DNA of 64,000 bases from Bdellovibrionales bacterium (GTDB taxonomy: Bacteria > Bdellovibrionota > Bdellovibrionia > Bdellovibrionales > UBA1609). The stretch spans positions 310,001 to 374,000 of the forward strand of contig JADJVA010000004.1 of NCBI GenBank assembly GCA_016716765.1. Direction: 5' to 3'. Every line of letters starts with the position of its first letter. Positions within the stretch are counted from its first letter, which is position 1. The notes beneath the pieces were generated by a model, which did no database searches, was not told the origin of the DNA, and saw only the letters and a program-made list of their open reading frames with translations. Positions 54,911 to 63,673 of this stretch are shown one piece after another. The translations under genes were made by a program, and so were the position numbers.

Positions 54911-56381
54911 GAGCCAACAGATTTGATTTTTCTAGACTGAGAGAAAATCCTCCCCCTCTTATGCGGGGTCTAGGACCGCCAGATCCTTTAACGTTGTAGC
55001 CACTTAAAGCGGGTTCAGACATAAACCTAAATACGCTGAAATCAGATGGTCGATATTTAGATGATAGGGCCGAATCCACTCCTATTAAGAATGAAAATTC
55101 ATTTGGAAAAAACAGAGTCGCAAAAACTTGCTCTGTTCTTAGCCAGGCGGACTCACCGAATTGTCTCTCAGGCAAATTAAGCAACTCCTTGAGTGAATTC
55201 GATTCAATAAATGACCGGATAAAACCTGGAGCGTAAGTTTTTAGAACCAGGGTTGAATCAGTTGTTAATTGATTTTGAGAGCCAGCGACAGAATCATCCA
55301 GGTCTCTCCATTTCTTTGCCCGATAATTCGGCGCCCAAGCGACCAAAGGGAGGGAGAGAGGGAGCAGTGTCTCGGACTGAGTTTTGACAAAATCAATGAG
55401 ATCCTGATCTGTATAATTGGCTGCTAAAAACGGAAATGATTTAAAGTCATAACTGTAGCGATCTGGGAGCTTTAATCCTTGATTTTGAACCATGTCGTCA
55501 ATCATGGCCCGCTCGACATTGAAAGCACGAATAAAGGCAAAGACGTTGCTAATCAGCGGGTTGGAAAGAACTGTGTTCACAGACCTGAGGTTGTTTGGTC
55601 CAACGTACCTGTTGAATATCCGATTCGGTTCAATATTTGACCATTCTTTTGTTCCAGGCCATGATCGACCGTCGAAATAAATAGCCAATTCATGGGCCAA
55701 AAGTTGAGTTAGAAAGATCTTGTTTAGGTCAGAATATTGCGGTGTGTGTCGAACCAAAAGTATCGTGTGATTTAGAAAAGGATCCGTCCAAGAATCAAAA
55801 GGAAAAGAGGGGGCATCAGTCACAATCAAAATGAACAATCGTTTCTGATTACTGCCTGGTCGGATACTAAGCTTATTCAGAACTTCTGGTGGACTTGAAA
55901 AAACAAGGCTATTCTGAGACGAATCAGGAATGGAACCTTCCGGCCACAAACAACTGCGGGCGATTTCATTGGCCGCTTTGACACTTACAGATAAGTGATT
56001 TTCGATTAAACTGGGGTCGTGATTCAATATACTTGAACAAATAGAGCTTCCAATCTTCGTTTTTGTCAAATCAATACTGATGTCGTCGATGATCGCCTGA
56101 AGGTTCGGGCGGGAGGAGGGGAAGAAGATCTCGTATTTGTATCCTCGACTGTCCGTATAGGTTGAATCCCCAGTCCCCGACAATTCATGGAACGAGGTGA
56201 AAGGAGATGCCAAGTGAGGACTGCCTGTCGGAGAAGCAAGTTTTTCCCCAACCGATGCCTCACTCGCATTCAGGAACGCCGTAAAAGCGGGTGTCAGCAA
56301 AGAGAGAACGGAACACCAAACAATCGCTCGACTGTTAAATCTTGAGGAGTGAACTCTATTCATAGCCTGCCCATTTTTCAT
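54903..56381 (-). CDS. Secreted protein of unknown function, paired with the TPR regulator
   Basis: 492 residues with a signal peptide (IVWCSVLSLLTPAFTAFLNASEA). The body has a LAHELAIYFDGR segment that recalls metallopeptidase helices but lacks the second His of HExxH, so no activity is claimed. The C terminus ends with a Gly/Arg/Pro-rich run (GSGGPRPRIRGGGFSLSL). The 8-base overlap with the regulator gene points to a functional pair: the regulator could sense a fragment of this protein, as in peptide-signalling pairs. This is inference. Confidence 0.6.
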   Translation of the reverse strand: MKNGQAMNRVHSSRFNSRAIVWCSVLSLLTPAFTAFLNASEASVGEKLASPTGSPHLASPFTSFHELSGTGDSTYTDSRGYKYEIFFPSSRPNLQAIIDDISIDLTKTKIGSSICSSILNHDPSLIENHLSVSVKAANEIARSCLWPEGSIPDSSQNSLVFSSPPEVLNKLSIRPGSNQKRLFILIVTDAPSFPFDSWTDPFLNHTILLVRHTPQYSDLNKIFLTQLLAHELAIYFDGRSWPGTKEWSNIEPNRIFNRYVGPNNLRSVNTVLSNPLISNVFAFIRAFNVERAMIDDMVQNQGLKLPDRYSYDFKSFPFLAANYTDQDLIDFVKTQSETLLPLSLPLVAWAPNYRAKKWRDLDDSVAGSQNQLTTDSTLVLKTYAPGFIRSFIESNSLKELLNLPERQFGESAWLRTEQVFATLFFPNEFSFLIGVDSALSSKYRPSDFSVFRFMSEPALSGYNVKGSGGPRPRIRGGGFSLSLEKSNLLAHE

Positions 56382-56918
56382 GTTTGATTCTGGTGATTTA
56401 ATCTACGAATAGGGATAAAAATCAAATGATTATCAATGAATAGCAAAGAAGTGATTGTCCACCATAAATAATATTCACACTTAATATTATTTCCGTTCAA
56501 ATCTACTTTTAAAACCTTTTGGACCTTCTTTTCCCGCTTAAGAAGTTTTTTCAAAAAGCGGTGGGCACAATATGTGAACATTTGTGCGAATTTGTGTATT
56601 TCGCTTGCTCATCCAGATTGATAGGTTTCATTTCACCTTTTGGTCTTCCTTTTATGATTGCAAGGGATGGGATGTTGGCTTTTATCGTCTTCGAGGGGGA
56701 GCGAGAGAATCAGCACTCTTGCGATAGAACCCTCTCCGTAAAGGGGGGGGTTTTTTTTTGCCGAATCAAGGACAAAAACTGTCATTCACTTGATAATTGT
56801 ATGGGCATTTTGGGTAACTATCTGGGCTATAACAGGATCTGAGGGGTCTTGAAATTGCTTTGTGATGAAGCAGCGAACCACGGATTCGGATCTTATGCTT
56901 ATTAGGAAAGCACAGAAT
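56382..56918. other. Long leader/intergenic region upstream of the MepA-like gene
   Basis: 537 bases without a convincing gene. A 107-codon frame at 56519-56842 has no clear start or motif. The region ends with a terminator at 56728-56759, suggesting a small plus-strand transcript or an attenuator before the gene at 56919. An AGGAAAG ribosome site lies at 56904-56910. Confidence 0.4.
56728..56759 (+). terminator. Rho-independent terminator/attenuator
   Basis: AACCCTCTCC (56728-56737) pairs with GGGGGGGGTT (56743-56752) through C-G, A-T and a few G-T pairs, around GTAAA, and is followed by T8. It lies 160 bases upstream of the next start, with no plus-strand gene before it, so it would terminate a leader or small RNA. 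Confidence 0.7.
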
Positions 56919-58748
56919 ATGAATTGGCGAATGACATTATTCTATTTTTTAGGTGGGTGTCTTTTTCTTTTTATTGGAGCCTGTACGCCAAAAAAGTCCA
57001 AACCAAAACTGGATGAAATGAGAGCAGGGGATTCACGTGCCCTGTTCGAACCAGGAGACGCAAAGAAGGGTGACGAGGAAGATGTAAACCTGAGTGGTTC
57101 AGTTGTTCTCTATCCCGCTCTGTCAGAGAATTCTGACAGGGAGGGCGGCGGAATCGCAGGCACAACATACTTGAACGATACTCTGAGGTTTGTGAAGCCT
57201 TCAATTTATTTTGACAAAAGGAATCGCGATATAGAATTGCGTGTAACCATTGAAACGGAAGGTGAAAAGATCCCATTGGTTCTGAGGGGGAGAGTTGGAG
57301 CCCAAGGGCGTGCGGACCTTGAAGAAACGCAAACGACTGATGTGGGTTCTCGTCTGCGCGCAATAGCTCAGTGTATTGATTTGACAATGTGCCAATCGAT
57401 TTATGTTGATGTTTACTATCGAGAGAATGGAGCTAATCGAAGAAAACAATTCATAAGTGATGAGTCTGACAAAGAAATGCAGTTAGATCTTCCGAAAGCC
57501 TTTCTCAATGATCAAAAAGTCAAATCCCAGAAATTGGAGGACCGTCAGGCCGATGAGACTCCCATTGTTTCAGTATGTGATGACCACACTGGTTGTGCCG
57601 GCGAATTTGTGGGCTATAAAGTCGACTCCAAATTTTATGAGGAGGTCAGGGATTTGGGAAAGCCCAAGGAGAGAGAGCCTCCGTCGGAGCAGCCGCTCCC
57701 GCCTGAAAAAATCCCTGTAATTAAAGGCAGGGATCAAACAGGGAGCAAATCTGGCACTGGTGCGAAGGAACCGATCGATGGGATCGAGGTGATTCGTCAG
57801 GATCCTAAGGTCTCTATGAATGGAAGATCACATCCAGATCCGACCTCTCCGGATCCGTCACTTTCGCCAAAGGGAAATCAGTCAGATGTTGAGGATAGCG
57901 ATGTGGTCAAAGTTGATGGCAGACAAGATAGTGAAGGCGCAACTACTTCAGGTATGAGAGCGGGCACAACTACTTCAGGCGAGAGTGAAACATCACTTGA
58001 GAGAGAACGGTCTTCACAAGCCATGACTGGAATTTTGCTTGAGGAGAGTGATTTAAAACTGGGAGCTCAAAGCAAAGGATTGCCTTACTTCGTTTGTTTT
58101 TCGCGTTGTGGCTCGAGTCGTTGCCTCAAACAAGCCTGTTCGAAGAATGATCGACGCTTGGTAGGCGGATCTATCTCCGAATCCGGCTCTGGTCCGAATT
58201 TTCTCGGTGAGGCTGAAAAGGGAGAATTCGAAGTCATTGATTTGAGAAGAGAGCAGCATTATGGATCTGGATTATTGGTTGCTACAATTAAAAAGGCCAG
58301 CCTTCGATTTCAAGAGATGTATGGGAACAAGGATTTAATTCGAGTGAACGCACTCAGCAAGAAGGGCGGAGGCGCATTGGGTGGTCATTCTTCCCATCAA
58401 AATGGTCTCGATGCCGATATTGTCTATATTGGAGAGTCAAAATGGGGGACCGTTTTGGATAAAAGAGGAGAGGTTAAAAAGGACTTTGATATAGAAAAAA
58501 ATTATCATTTTTTTAAAATGTTAGTTGCAACGGGTTACGTCAACCGGATTTTTGTGGATCAAAAAATAAAAAAAAGTATGTGCGGATGGGTGAAATCTCA
58601 AGGTCTCATGGGCGAAGCAAAGGATGTACTGACGGCCTTGAGAGCATATTCTGGTCACGACGACCACTTCCACTTACGCTTAAAATGCTCGCCCTATTAC
58701 CCGCTGTGCAGGGATCAAACTCTTCCAAATGGAACTGAATGCAGCTAG
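56919..58748 (+). CDS. MepA-like murein endopeptidase lipoprotein
   Basis: 609 residues from ATG 56919 (MNWRMTLFYFLGG...), chosen for the AGGAAAG upstream; the longer GTG start at 56862 has none. Lipobox FIGAC. A long polar, low-complexity middle (about 40-390) has many Gly/Ser/Pro/Glu. The C-terminal 160 residues are a penicillin-insensitive murein endopeptidase: GGHSSHQNGLDADIVYIG holds the zinc His and Asp, and GHDDHFHLRL the second metal site. MepA cuts D-Ala-meso-Dap cross-links in peptidoglycan. Extra lipid anchor and linker place the enzyme at the outer membrane. It may remodel its own or another cell's wall. Confidence 0.85.
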   Translation: MNWRMTLFYFLGGCLFLFIGACTPKKSKPKLDEMRAGDSRALFEPGDAKKGDEEDVNLSGSVVLYPALSENSDREGGGIAGTTYLNDTLRFVKPSIYFDKRNRDIELRVTIETEGEKIPLVLRGRVGAQGRADLEETQTTDVGSRLRAIAQCIDLTMCQSIYVDVYYRENGANRRKQFISDESDKEMQLDLPKAFLNDQKVKSQKLEDRQADETPIVSVCDDHTGCAGEFVGYKVDSKFYEEVRDLGKPKEREPPSEQPLPPEKIPVIKGRDQTGSKSGTGAKEPIDGIEVIRQDPKVSMNGRSHPDPTSPDPSLSPKGNQSDVEDSDVVKVDGRQDSEGATTSGMRAGTTTSGESETSLERERSSQAMTGILLEESDLKLGAQSKGLPYFVCFSRCGSSRCLKQACSKNDRRLVGGSISESGSGPNFLGEAEKGEFEVIDLRREQHYGSGLLVATIKKASLRFQEMYGNKDLIRVNALSKKGGGALGGHSSHQNGLDADIVYIGESKWGTVLDKRGEVKKDFDIEKNYHFFKMLVATGYVNRIFVDQKIKKSMCGWVKSQGLMGEAKDVLTALRAYSGHDDHFHLRLKCSPYYPLCRDQTLPNGTECS

Positions 58749-58955
58749 CCAATCCATTGTAGCTACCTCAGGAGCAAAATCAGACCATGGGACTGTCTGT
58801 TTATCCTGACGACACTTCGAGAAATCTTGATCAAATGTCCAGAAATGGGACAGCGGAGATCGAATCGAGTGATTTTGGTGGGCATTGAATGGCACAAGCA
58901 TTGCTTTATGATTGAGTGGGGGATTTGATCTGTTTCGATCACTGAGGAGAAACAA
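58749..58955. other. Intergenic region with a sigma-54 promoter
   Basis: 207 bases between the MepA-like and PilZ genes; the promoter is listed separately. Confidence 0.4.
58890..58905 (+). promoter_or_regulatory. Sigma-54 (RpoN) promoter
   Basis: TGGCACAAGCATTGCT: GG at 58891-58892 and GC at 58903-58904 are exactly ten bases apart, the -24/-12 rule. The predicted start site near 58916 is 40 bases upstream of the PilZ gene start at 58956. No enhancer-binding protein gene was found nearby. Confidence 0.75.
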
Positions 58956-59531
58956 TTGTTTAAATCAAAAATTGAACGGACTATTCAGGATGCTATTGAT
59001 CTGAGCCAAAGCACGGCAGGGGTTGATTTGGAGATGGAGAGTTTCTTTCATCGTACGCCGGGAAAAACTTCTGTTGAATTTGCCAATGACTTGATTGATT
59101 TCGGCCCACAGGTTGGGCTGGATGTTAACGATACAAAGATTGCAAATGATCAGATAAATGAATTGGAGGATGTCGAGTCTGTTGGTGAGCGCCGACTTTA
59201 TGATCGCAAAGCATTGATCACATCAATTTCAGTTCGCGTTAATTCTTCTGAATTGACGACCGTAGTGTCCGGATATTTGGGAAATTTCAGCTTGTCAGGC
59301 GTTGGATTGGTAACTCAGTCAGAGATCTTGCAAAAGGGAGATGTGGCAGATCTGGAAATGTCGAATGGATCTGACTCAATTACGATGAAAGTCCTCGTAG
59401 TGAAAAAGGATTTATCTGAACACAAGTCGCCATCTTATCTTTACGGACTTCGAATTATTAAGATGAATGTAATGGCTCGATCATACATTGAAAGTCTTTT
59501 GGCAGAAGCTCAGACTTCCCTGGAAGATTAA
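58956..59531 (+). CDS. PilZ-domain protein
   Basis: 191 residues, starting at TTG 58956 with GAGGAG six bases upstream. The N-terminal half is helical; the C-terminal half (about 75-190) has ERRLYDRKALITSIS and NFSLSGVGLV, the R-x(3)-R and D/N-x-S-x-x-G pieces of PilZ, a cyclic-di-GMP receptor. Cytoplasmic. Under the sigma-54 promoter at 58890, and followed 175 bases later by the Ser/Thr kinase gene, so the two may be co-regulated. Confidence 0.85.
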   Translation: MFKSKIERTIQDAIDLSQSTAGVDLEMESFFHRTPGKTSVEFANDLIDFGPQVGLDVNDTKIANDQINELEDVESVGERRLYDRKALITSISVRVNSSELTTVVSGYLGNFSLSGVGLVTQSEILQKGDVADLEMSNGSDSITMKVLVVKKDLSEHKSPSYLYGLRIIKMNVMARSYIESLLAEAQTSLED

Positions 59532-59706
59532 GTTCATTATCTAAAATCAACCAAGCACAAGGTCTGAACCTAGACCTTAATCCTGAATATAGAATCATCT
59601 TGCGATCATAATCTCCGCTGGTTCCCCAATTGTTCTAAAAAGAGTAGTTATTTTAAGTGCATTTGGTCGGAAGCCGATAATACCCTTGGGAAATACCGGA
59701 GGTAGA

Positions 59707-61299
59707 GTGGCAGCGGCTGAATCTAGGAAAATGGGAAAATATACTCTTCTGGAAAAGCTGGGAGCGGGTGGCAGCGGAGAAGTGTATTTGGCCTTTTCAA
59801 AAATGCAGAACAATGTCGTGCAGTTTTTTGCCGTCAAGGTTCTTAGTGCTGAGCAATCAACAAATCCGCGTGCTGTTAAGATGTTAAAGAGGGAAGCCTC
59901 GTTGGCGAATGTGCTCAAGCACAATTCAATTGTTTCCCTATATGAGTGCGGGAATGAAGGCGAAGACTTTTATGTTGCCATGGATTTTGTAAAGGGGCTG
60001 CCACTCAGTCGTTTCATGCACCATGCTATGTTGCATAAAAAGACAATTGCGATTGAACATGCTTTGCATATTGTCCGATCTGTCGCTGCTGGCCTCGAAT
60101 ACGCTCGAACCTGTAAAAATCCTGAGTCTGGAAAGCCATTAAATATTGTTCATCGAGATATAAGTCCTCAGAACATCATGATAAATTTTGAGGGGGAAGT
60201 GAAAATAATTGATTTTGGATTGGCCCGAACTTCCGAGTTCAATGAAAAGACCCAATCCGATCAAATCATGGGTAAATTAAAATATATTAGTCCAGAACAT
60301 GCAAAAGGAGAAGAAGTCAGGCACAGCTCAGATGTATTTTCTCTAGGAGTTGTGTTCTGGGAGATGCTATCGGGGAGACGGTTCTATCAGGATATTCCAG
60401 ATGCGGGCATTGTGAGATGGTTAGGAAATCCAGAACACTCCGGATTGATTGCTTACAATCCTGCAGTCACGCCAGAATTGGACGAAATTGTCGCGAAAGC
60501 ATGCGCCGGAGATGTAAAAAATCGCTATCAATCAGCTGGTGAACTCTATAAAGACATCAATTCATATTTGAATCTCAATTATCCAAATTTTTCGCCTCAC
60601 GATTTCCAAAAAATGATTAGAACAGTTTTTGGAAAGGAAATGAATGAGATTGATAACAAACTAGCAAAGTACATCGCGCAGATGGGTGGAGACCTCAACC
60701 TAAAGAAATTTGAAAGCAAGTTCAATCAATACGCAGATCTTGTGGACTCTCTGGGAGTCATTGGGCCAAAAGAGGAGTTGCGAAATACTGCAAATACTCA
60801 GGAGGCAGTTGAGCGATTTCGCAATTCTCGCCTGGCAATTACCGAAAAAAAGAAACAGGCTCGCGGCATGTGGCGCAATTATGAGCTTAAGAAGGGCATT
60901 TCCATTTCTTGGAAAGTAGCGACCTCTCTTATTTTAATCTCTATGGTGTGGTCTAAGATGGTAAGAAAGGACCTAAGTGTATTTTGGTCTGAAAATATCG
61001 ATTATACTAAAAAGGTTCTTGGGCTTAAAAGCGACGCTGATCGCGATCGCGAACCTTCTTCAATTTCAAAATTGGGTCTAAAATATCCAAAAGATCCTGT
61101 CACCGTGCAGATTCGAACCAAGCCGTCGGGGGCTAAGATTTATCAAAACGGAAAAGCTCTGAGACTTCAGACGCCAGGTTTAGTCAAAGTAATAGACGAA
61201 AGGTCAGCAGAGATAACCTTAGAATATCCTGGATATGGCATTAGGAAAGTTGTCATCAAACCATTTGAAGAAGAAATCTACGTGGATATGACGGATTGA
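59707..61299 (+). CDS. Ser/Thr protein kinase with a transmembrane helix and PEGA domain
   Basis: 530 residues from GTG 59707, with GGAGG just upstream; an ATG at 59731 also fits. Kinase motifs: GAGGSGEVYLA (glycine loop), FFAVKVL (Lys), IVHRDISPQNIMI (catalytic loop), KIIDFGLAR (DFG), YISPEHAKGE (activation segment). After a linker, one transmembrane helix (about 405-420, SISWKVATSLILISMVW) leads to an outside PEGA-type domain with VQIRTKPSGAKIYQNGKAL and a late YVDM. The kinase is cytoplasmic, with a periplasmic sensor. The targets are not known. Probable partner of the PilZ protein. Confidence 0.88.
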   Translation: MAAAESRKMGKYTLLEKLGAGGSGEVYLAFSKMQNNVVQFFAVKVLSAEQSTNPRAVKMLKREASLANVLKHNSIVSLYECGNEGEDFYVAMDFVKGLPLSRFMHHAMLHKKTIAIEHALHIVRSVAAGLEYARTCKNPESGKPLNIVHRDISPQNIMINFEGEVKIIDFGLARTSEFNEKTQSDQIMGKLKYISPEHAKGEEVRHSSDVFSLGVVFWEMLSGRRFYQDIPDAGIVRWLGNPEHSGLIAYNPAVTPELDEIVAKACAGDVKNRYQSAGELYKDINSYLNLNYPNFSPHDFQKMIRTVFGKEMNEIDNKLAKYIAQMGGDLNLKKFESKFNQYADLVDSLGVIGPKEELRNTANTQEAVERFRNSRLAITEKKKQARGMWRNYELKKGISISWKVATSLILISMVWSKMVRKDLSVFWSENIDYTKKVLGLKSDADRDREPSSISKLGLKYPKDPVTVQIRTKPSGAKIYQNGKALRLQTPGLVKVIDERSAEITLEYPGYGIRKVVIKPFEEEIYVDMTD

Positions 61300-61785
61300 T
61301 AGAAAACCCCCTCAATATTCTCAAACCCAAAGAATTAAAAAAAGTAACATAATAGATCTTATCAGATCATTATAAAAAACATCTGAATCGAACACTATCT
61401 CAATTTGAGACACCAAAACCAACAGAATTCTGCTGTCGCAGAAAATCACCATAATGTGGCATAAGGCATTCGATAATCGTCCCAACTGGATCCCAGTTTA
61501 TTGGCCAAAATCTTAGATTCTGTTGGCCGAAGGGTTTCTTACACAGTTTTCTACAGTGATTATGCGGACAGCCGAAGACCCCAGGTGAAAATGAGCCCAA
61601 GGAACCAAGTCCTACGATCGGCTTTCCGGGGTCAGAGTGCAAAGTCAGTTTGGAGTTCATCCCAGGCTCGGTTTGCTATGATTTTTTTCCCGGTCTCTTT
61701 TTGTGCTGTCCTCAATAATAGAGTGCCAGGACAGGGTTGCCTCAAAAGGTCACCCTGTCAGTTTCTTTTGATGTCAGAAAATTTA
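61300..61785. other. Intergenic region
   Basis: 486 bases between convergent genes, with no convincing gene. An 86-codon frame at 61400-61660 (minus) has no site or motif. A small hairpin ACAGGGT/ACCCTGT at 61734-61761, followed by CAGTTTCTTTT, could end the kinase transcript, and GGGTTGCCTCAAA occurs twice (61736 and 61795). Confidence 0.35.
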
Positions 61786-63378
61786 TTAAACCTGGGTTGC
61801 CTCAAACAGGTCTGATGGGCGAGACCCTTTCTTGCGCTTAATGAATATTGCCATTGCAGCAATGAGTCCCAGAGTAATATAAATTAATGTCGTGTTGTCC
61901 CCCACCCCGATCTTACCAATGGATCCTCCTCCTTCTGAATCTCCATTGGCGCCATTTCCGGCTTGTTCGGGAGGATTCTCGGCAGCAGCTAGGGGCTGTG
62001 GCGGAGGAAGTGGCGGAGGAATATTCTCGGCTACTTGAGGCACCTCTGGGGGTGGCATTGCTGGATTCATATTGGGAGACGGCGCATTGTTGGCCATTCC
62101 ATTTGTATCGGGTCCTGGAGGCGGAGGAATGGCCTCGGTTTGCCCTAAGCCCGAATTGAAATCATCTGCGACGCTTCCGTCTGCAACATCCAAACTGGGT
62201 GGCTGACTTTCCTTTGCCAGTTTGGTGTTGAGTGAGCCAAGGTCATCTCTCCAGTATCGCAAGGTGAGACCTTGATCTACGACATCCTTGGAGTCGACAT
62301 TCTCATTTGTGGACCAAACTTCTTTCCAGGCGTCGGGGAAACCAAGCAATTTTTTCGAAAAGTTTCTGATGTTATCGCCCACTCGAGTGACATACTCCTC
62401 TGCGACGGCTCCGACATCGTCATAAGACACTTTCATGGTCGTCGAGTCATCAGGTCTCAGGGGCGAATTGTAATAGACCTTATCTCCCGTTTTGAGACCC
62501 CTCGCCAAATGAGGGTTGTCTTCCAGGAAAATCTTCGCCCTATTTTTTCCGAATAATTTCTGGCTGACTCCTGCAAGATTAGAATCGTTTCTAACAATAT
62601 AGACACTATTCATCAAGCGACCATTCTGACGAAATGGTTCAGATCTAATTTTCTTGACAGGAACCCAACCTCTTCCCGAGGGTCCAGCGGATTCAGCAGG
62701 ACTGCTTCCTTCGGCAGTTTCCTCGCTTGGAATATCGGCAGCAGCATTCAAATCCTTTGGGTTGTCGACACTGGGCTCAGGAGTTGTTGGAATGTCCTCG
62801 TCTCCATCCTTCTCGGCTGGTTCATTGAGCTCAGCGGTCGAAGGGGAATCCAAAGATTCGAGGGTTGGCTCATCGTTTTGGGCGAGCTCTTGATCTTCTT
62901 CCGCAGCACCCCCTTTTTGTCCTTCGGTGTCTCCTGCATCCTCAAAATCCTCAAAATCCTCGTCTCCGGCTCCGGCCACTTCTTCAGTTTCATCCGTCTT
63001 GTCGGCATCGCCTTCCCCTTCAGCAAGGTCCTCATCGGCAAATTCCTCGTCACCAAACTCCTCGTCCCCCTTGCCTTCTTCTGAAGCCGCTTGCCTTTTT
63101 CCTTGGTCGCCATTTTCGTCCTGCTCTTCATAGTCAGAGGCAAATTCTTCGTTACCATCTTCGCTGACTTCGCTGTCTTCGCCGCTCTCATCACTGAGCG
63201 CTTGGCCATCTGAAGATCCCCCTTCGTCGCTAGAGATATCCTCTGTTGCTTCATCGATTTCTGAAACAATGTTAGAATCATCACTGCCGCCATCATCGCT
63301 CGAACCACAAGATCCAAGACATAAAACAGGTAAAAGCGCCAAGATAATTCTCATGCTCAACTTTGCAAATAGTGCCAT
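61786..63378 (-). CDS. Acidic lipoprotein with LysM-like and C-terminal membrane segment
   Basis: 530 residues from ATG 63378, with GGAGAGGA five bases upstream. Signal with lipobox LGSC. A very acidic region (about 20-190) has repeated Asp/Glu-rich units (EEFGDEEFADEDLAEG). A middle domain (about 245-370) carries LysM/FimV-like pieces: SNLAGVSQKLFGKNRAKIF, TGDKVYYNSPL, EYVTRVGDNIRNFSKKLL. A Pro-rich stretch (about 425-480) leads to a transmembrane helix (ITLGLIAAMAIFI) and a basic tail. The LysM-like part suggests peptidoglycan binding. Likely a cell-envelope organiser; not identified further. Confidence 0.7.
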   Translation of the reverse strand: MALFAKLSMRIILALLPVLCLGSCGSSDDGGSDDSNIVSEIDEATEDISSDEGGSSDGQALSDESGEDSEVSEDGNEEFASDYEEQDENGDQGKRQAASEEGKGDEEFGDEEFADEDLAEGEGDADKTDETEEVAGAGDEDFEDFEDAGDTEGQKGGAAEEDQELAQNDEPTLESLDSPSTAELNEPAEKDGDEDIPTTPEPSVDNPKDLNAAADIPSEETAEGSSPAESAGPSGRGWVPVKKIRSEPFRQNGRLMNSVYIVRNDSNLAGVSQKLFGKNRAKIFLEDNPHLARGLKTGDKVYYNSPLRPDDSTTMKVSYDDVGAVAEEYVTRVGDNIRNFSKKLLGFPDAWKEVWSTNENVDSKDVVDQGLTLRYWRDDLGSLNTKLAKESQPPSLDVADGSVADDFNSGLGQTEAIPPPPGPDTNGMANNAPSPNMNPAMPPPEVPQVAENIPPPLPPPQPLAAAENPPEQAGNGANGDSEGGGSIGKIGVGDNTTLIYITLGLIAAMAIFIKRKKGSRPSDLFEATQV

Positions 63379-63673
63379 GCGATTCCTCTCCATGAGTATT
63401 ATCGTATATTTTTAGTTATTTCTTAATCAAAATGAGACTAGCCAAACGTCAAGAATTGTCGAAAGTTTCCAGAATTTAATCTCTCGTATGGACGAAAGGC
63501 AAACAGTCGTATTGAGTTTCTCGACCCAAAATGAACCAGGATTAGCAGGTCACTCGAAATTTCAGGAGAATGGCTCGAAAACCGCAGAAGCATTCCGATA
63601 AGTATACACTGCTATGGAGTAATTCTGAGTTGCCTGTGTTTGGGCCGGAAAGACAGTGAGGAGAAATCTTAAG
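63379..63673. other. Intergenic region between divergent lipoprotein genes
   Basis: 295 bases. A GAGGAG ribosome site lies at 63658-63663, for the gene at 63674. Nothing else was recognised. Confidence 0.35.

Noticed and set aside
54903..56381. Zinc metallopeptidase call for the secreted protein
   Set aside because: LAHELAIYFDGR lacks the second metal His of HExxH.
56519..56842. 107-codon frame upstream of the MepA-like gene
   Set aside because: It runs through the terminator at 56728-56759 and has no start site or recognisable domain.
61400..61660. 86-codon minus-strand frame between convergent genes
   Set aside because: No ribosome site, no domain; residues do not resemble a secreted or cytosolic protein family.
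62654..63317. Long antisense frames across the acidic lipoprotein gene
   Set aside because: They are shadows of a low-complexity Asp/Glu-rich coding region.
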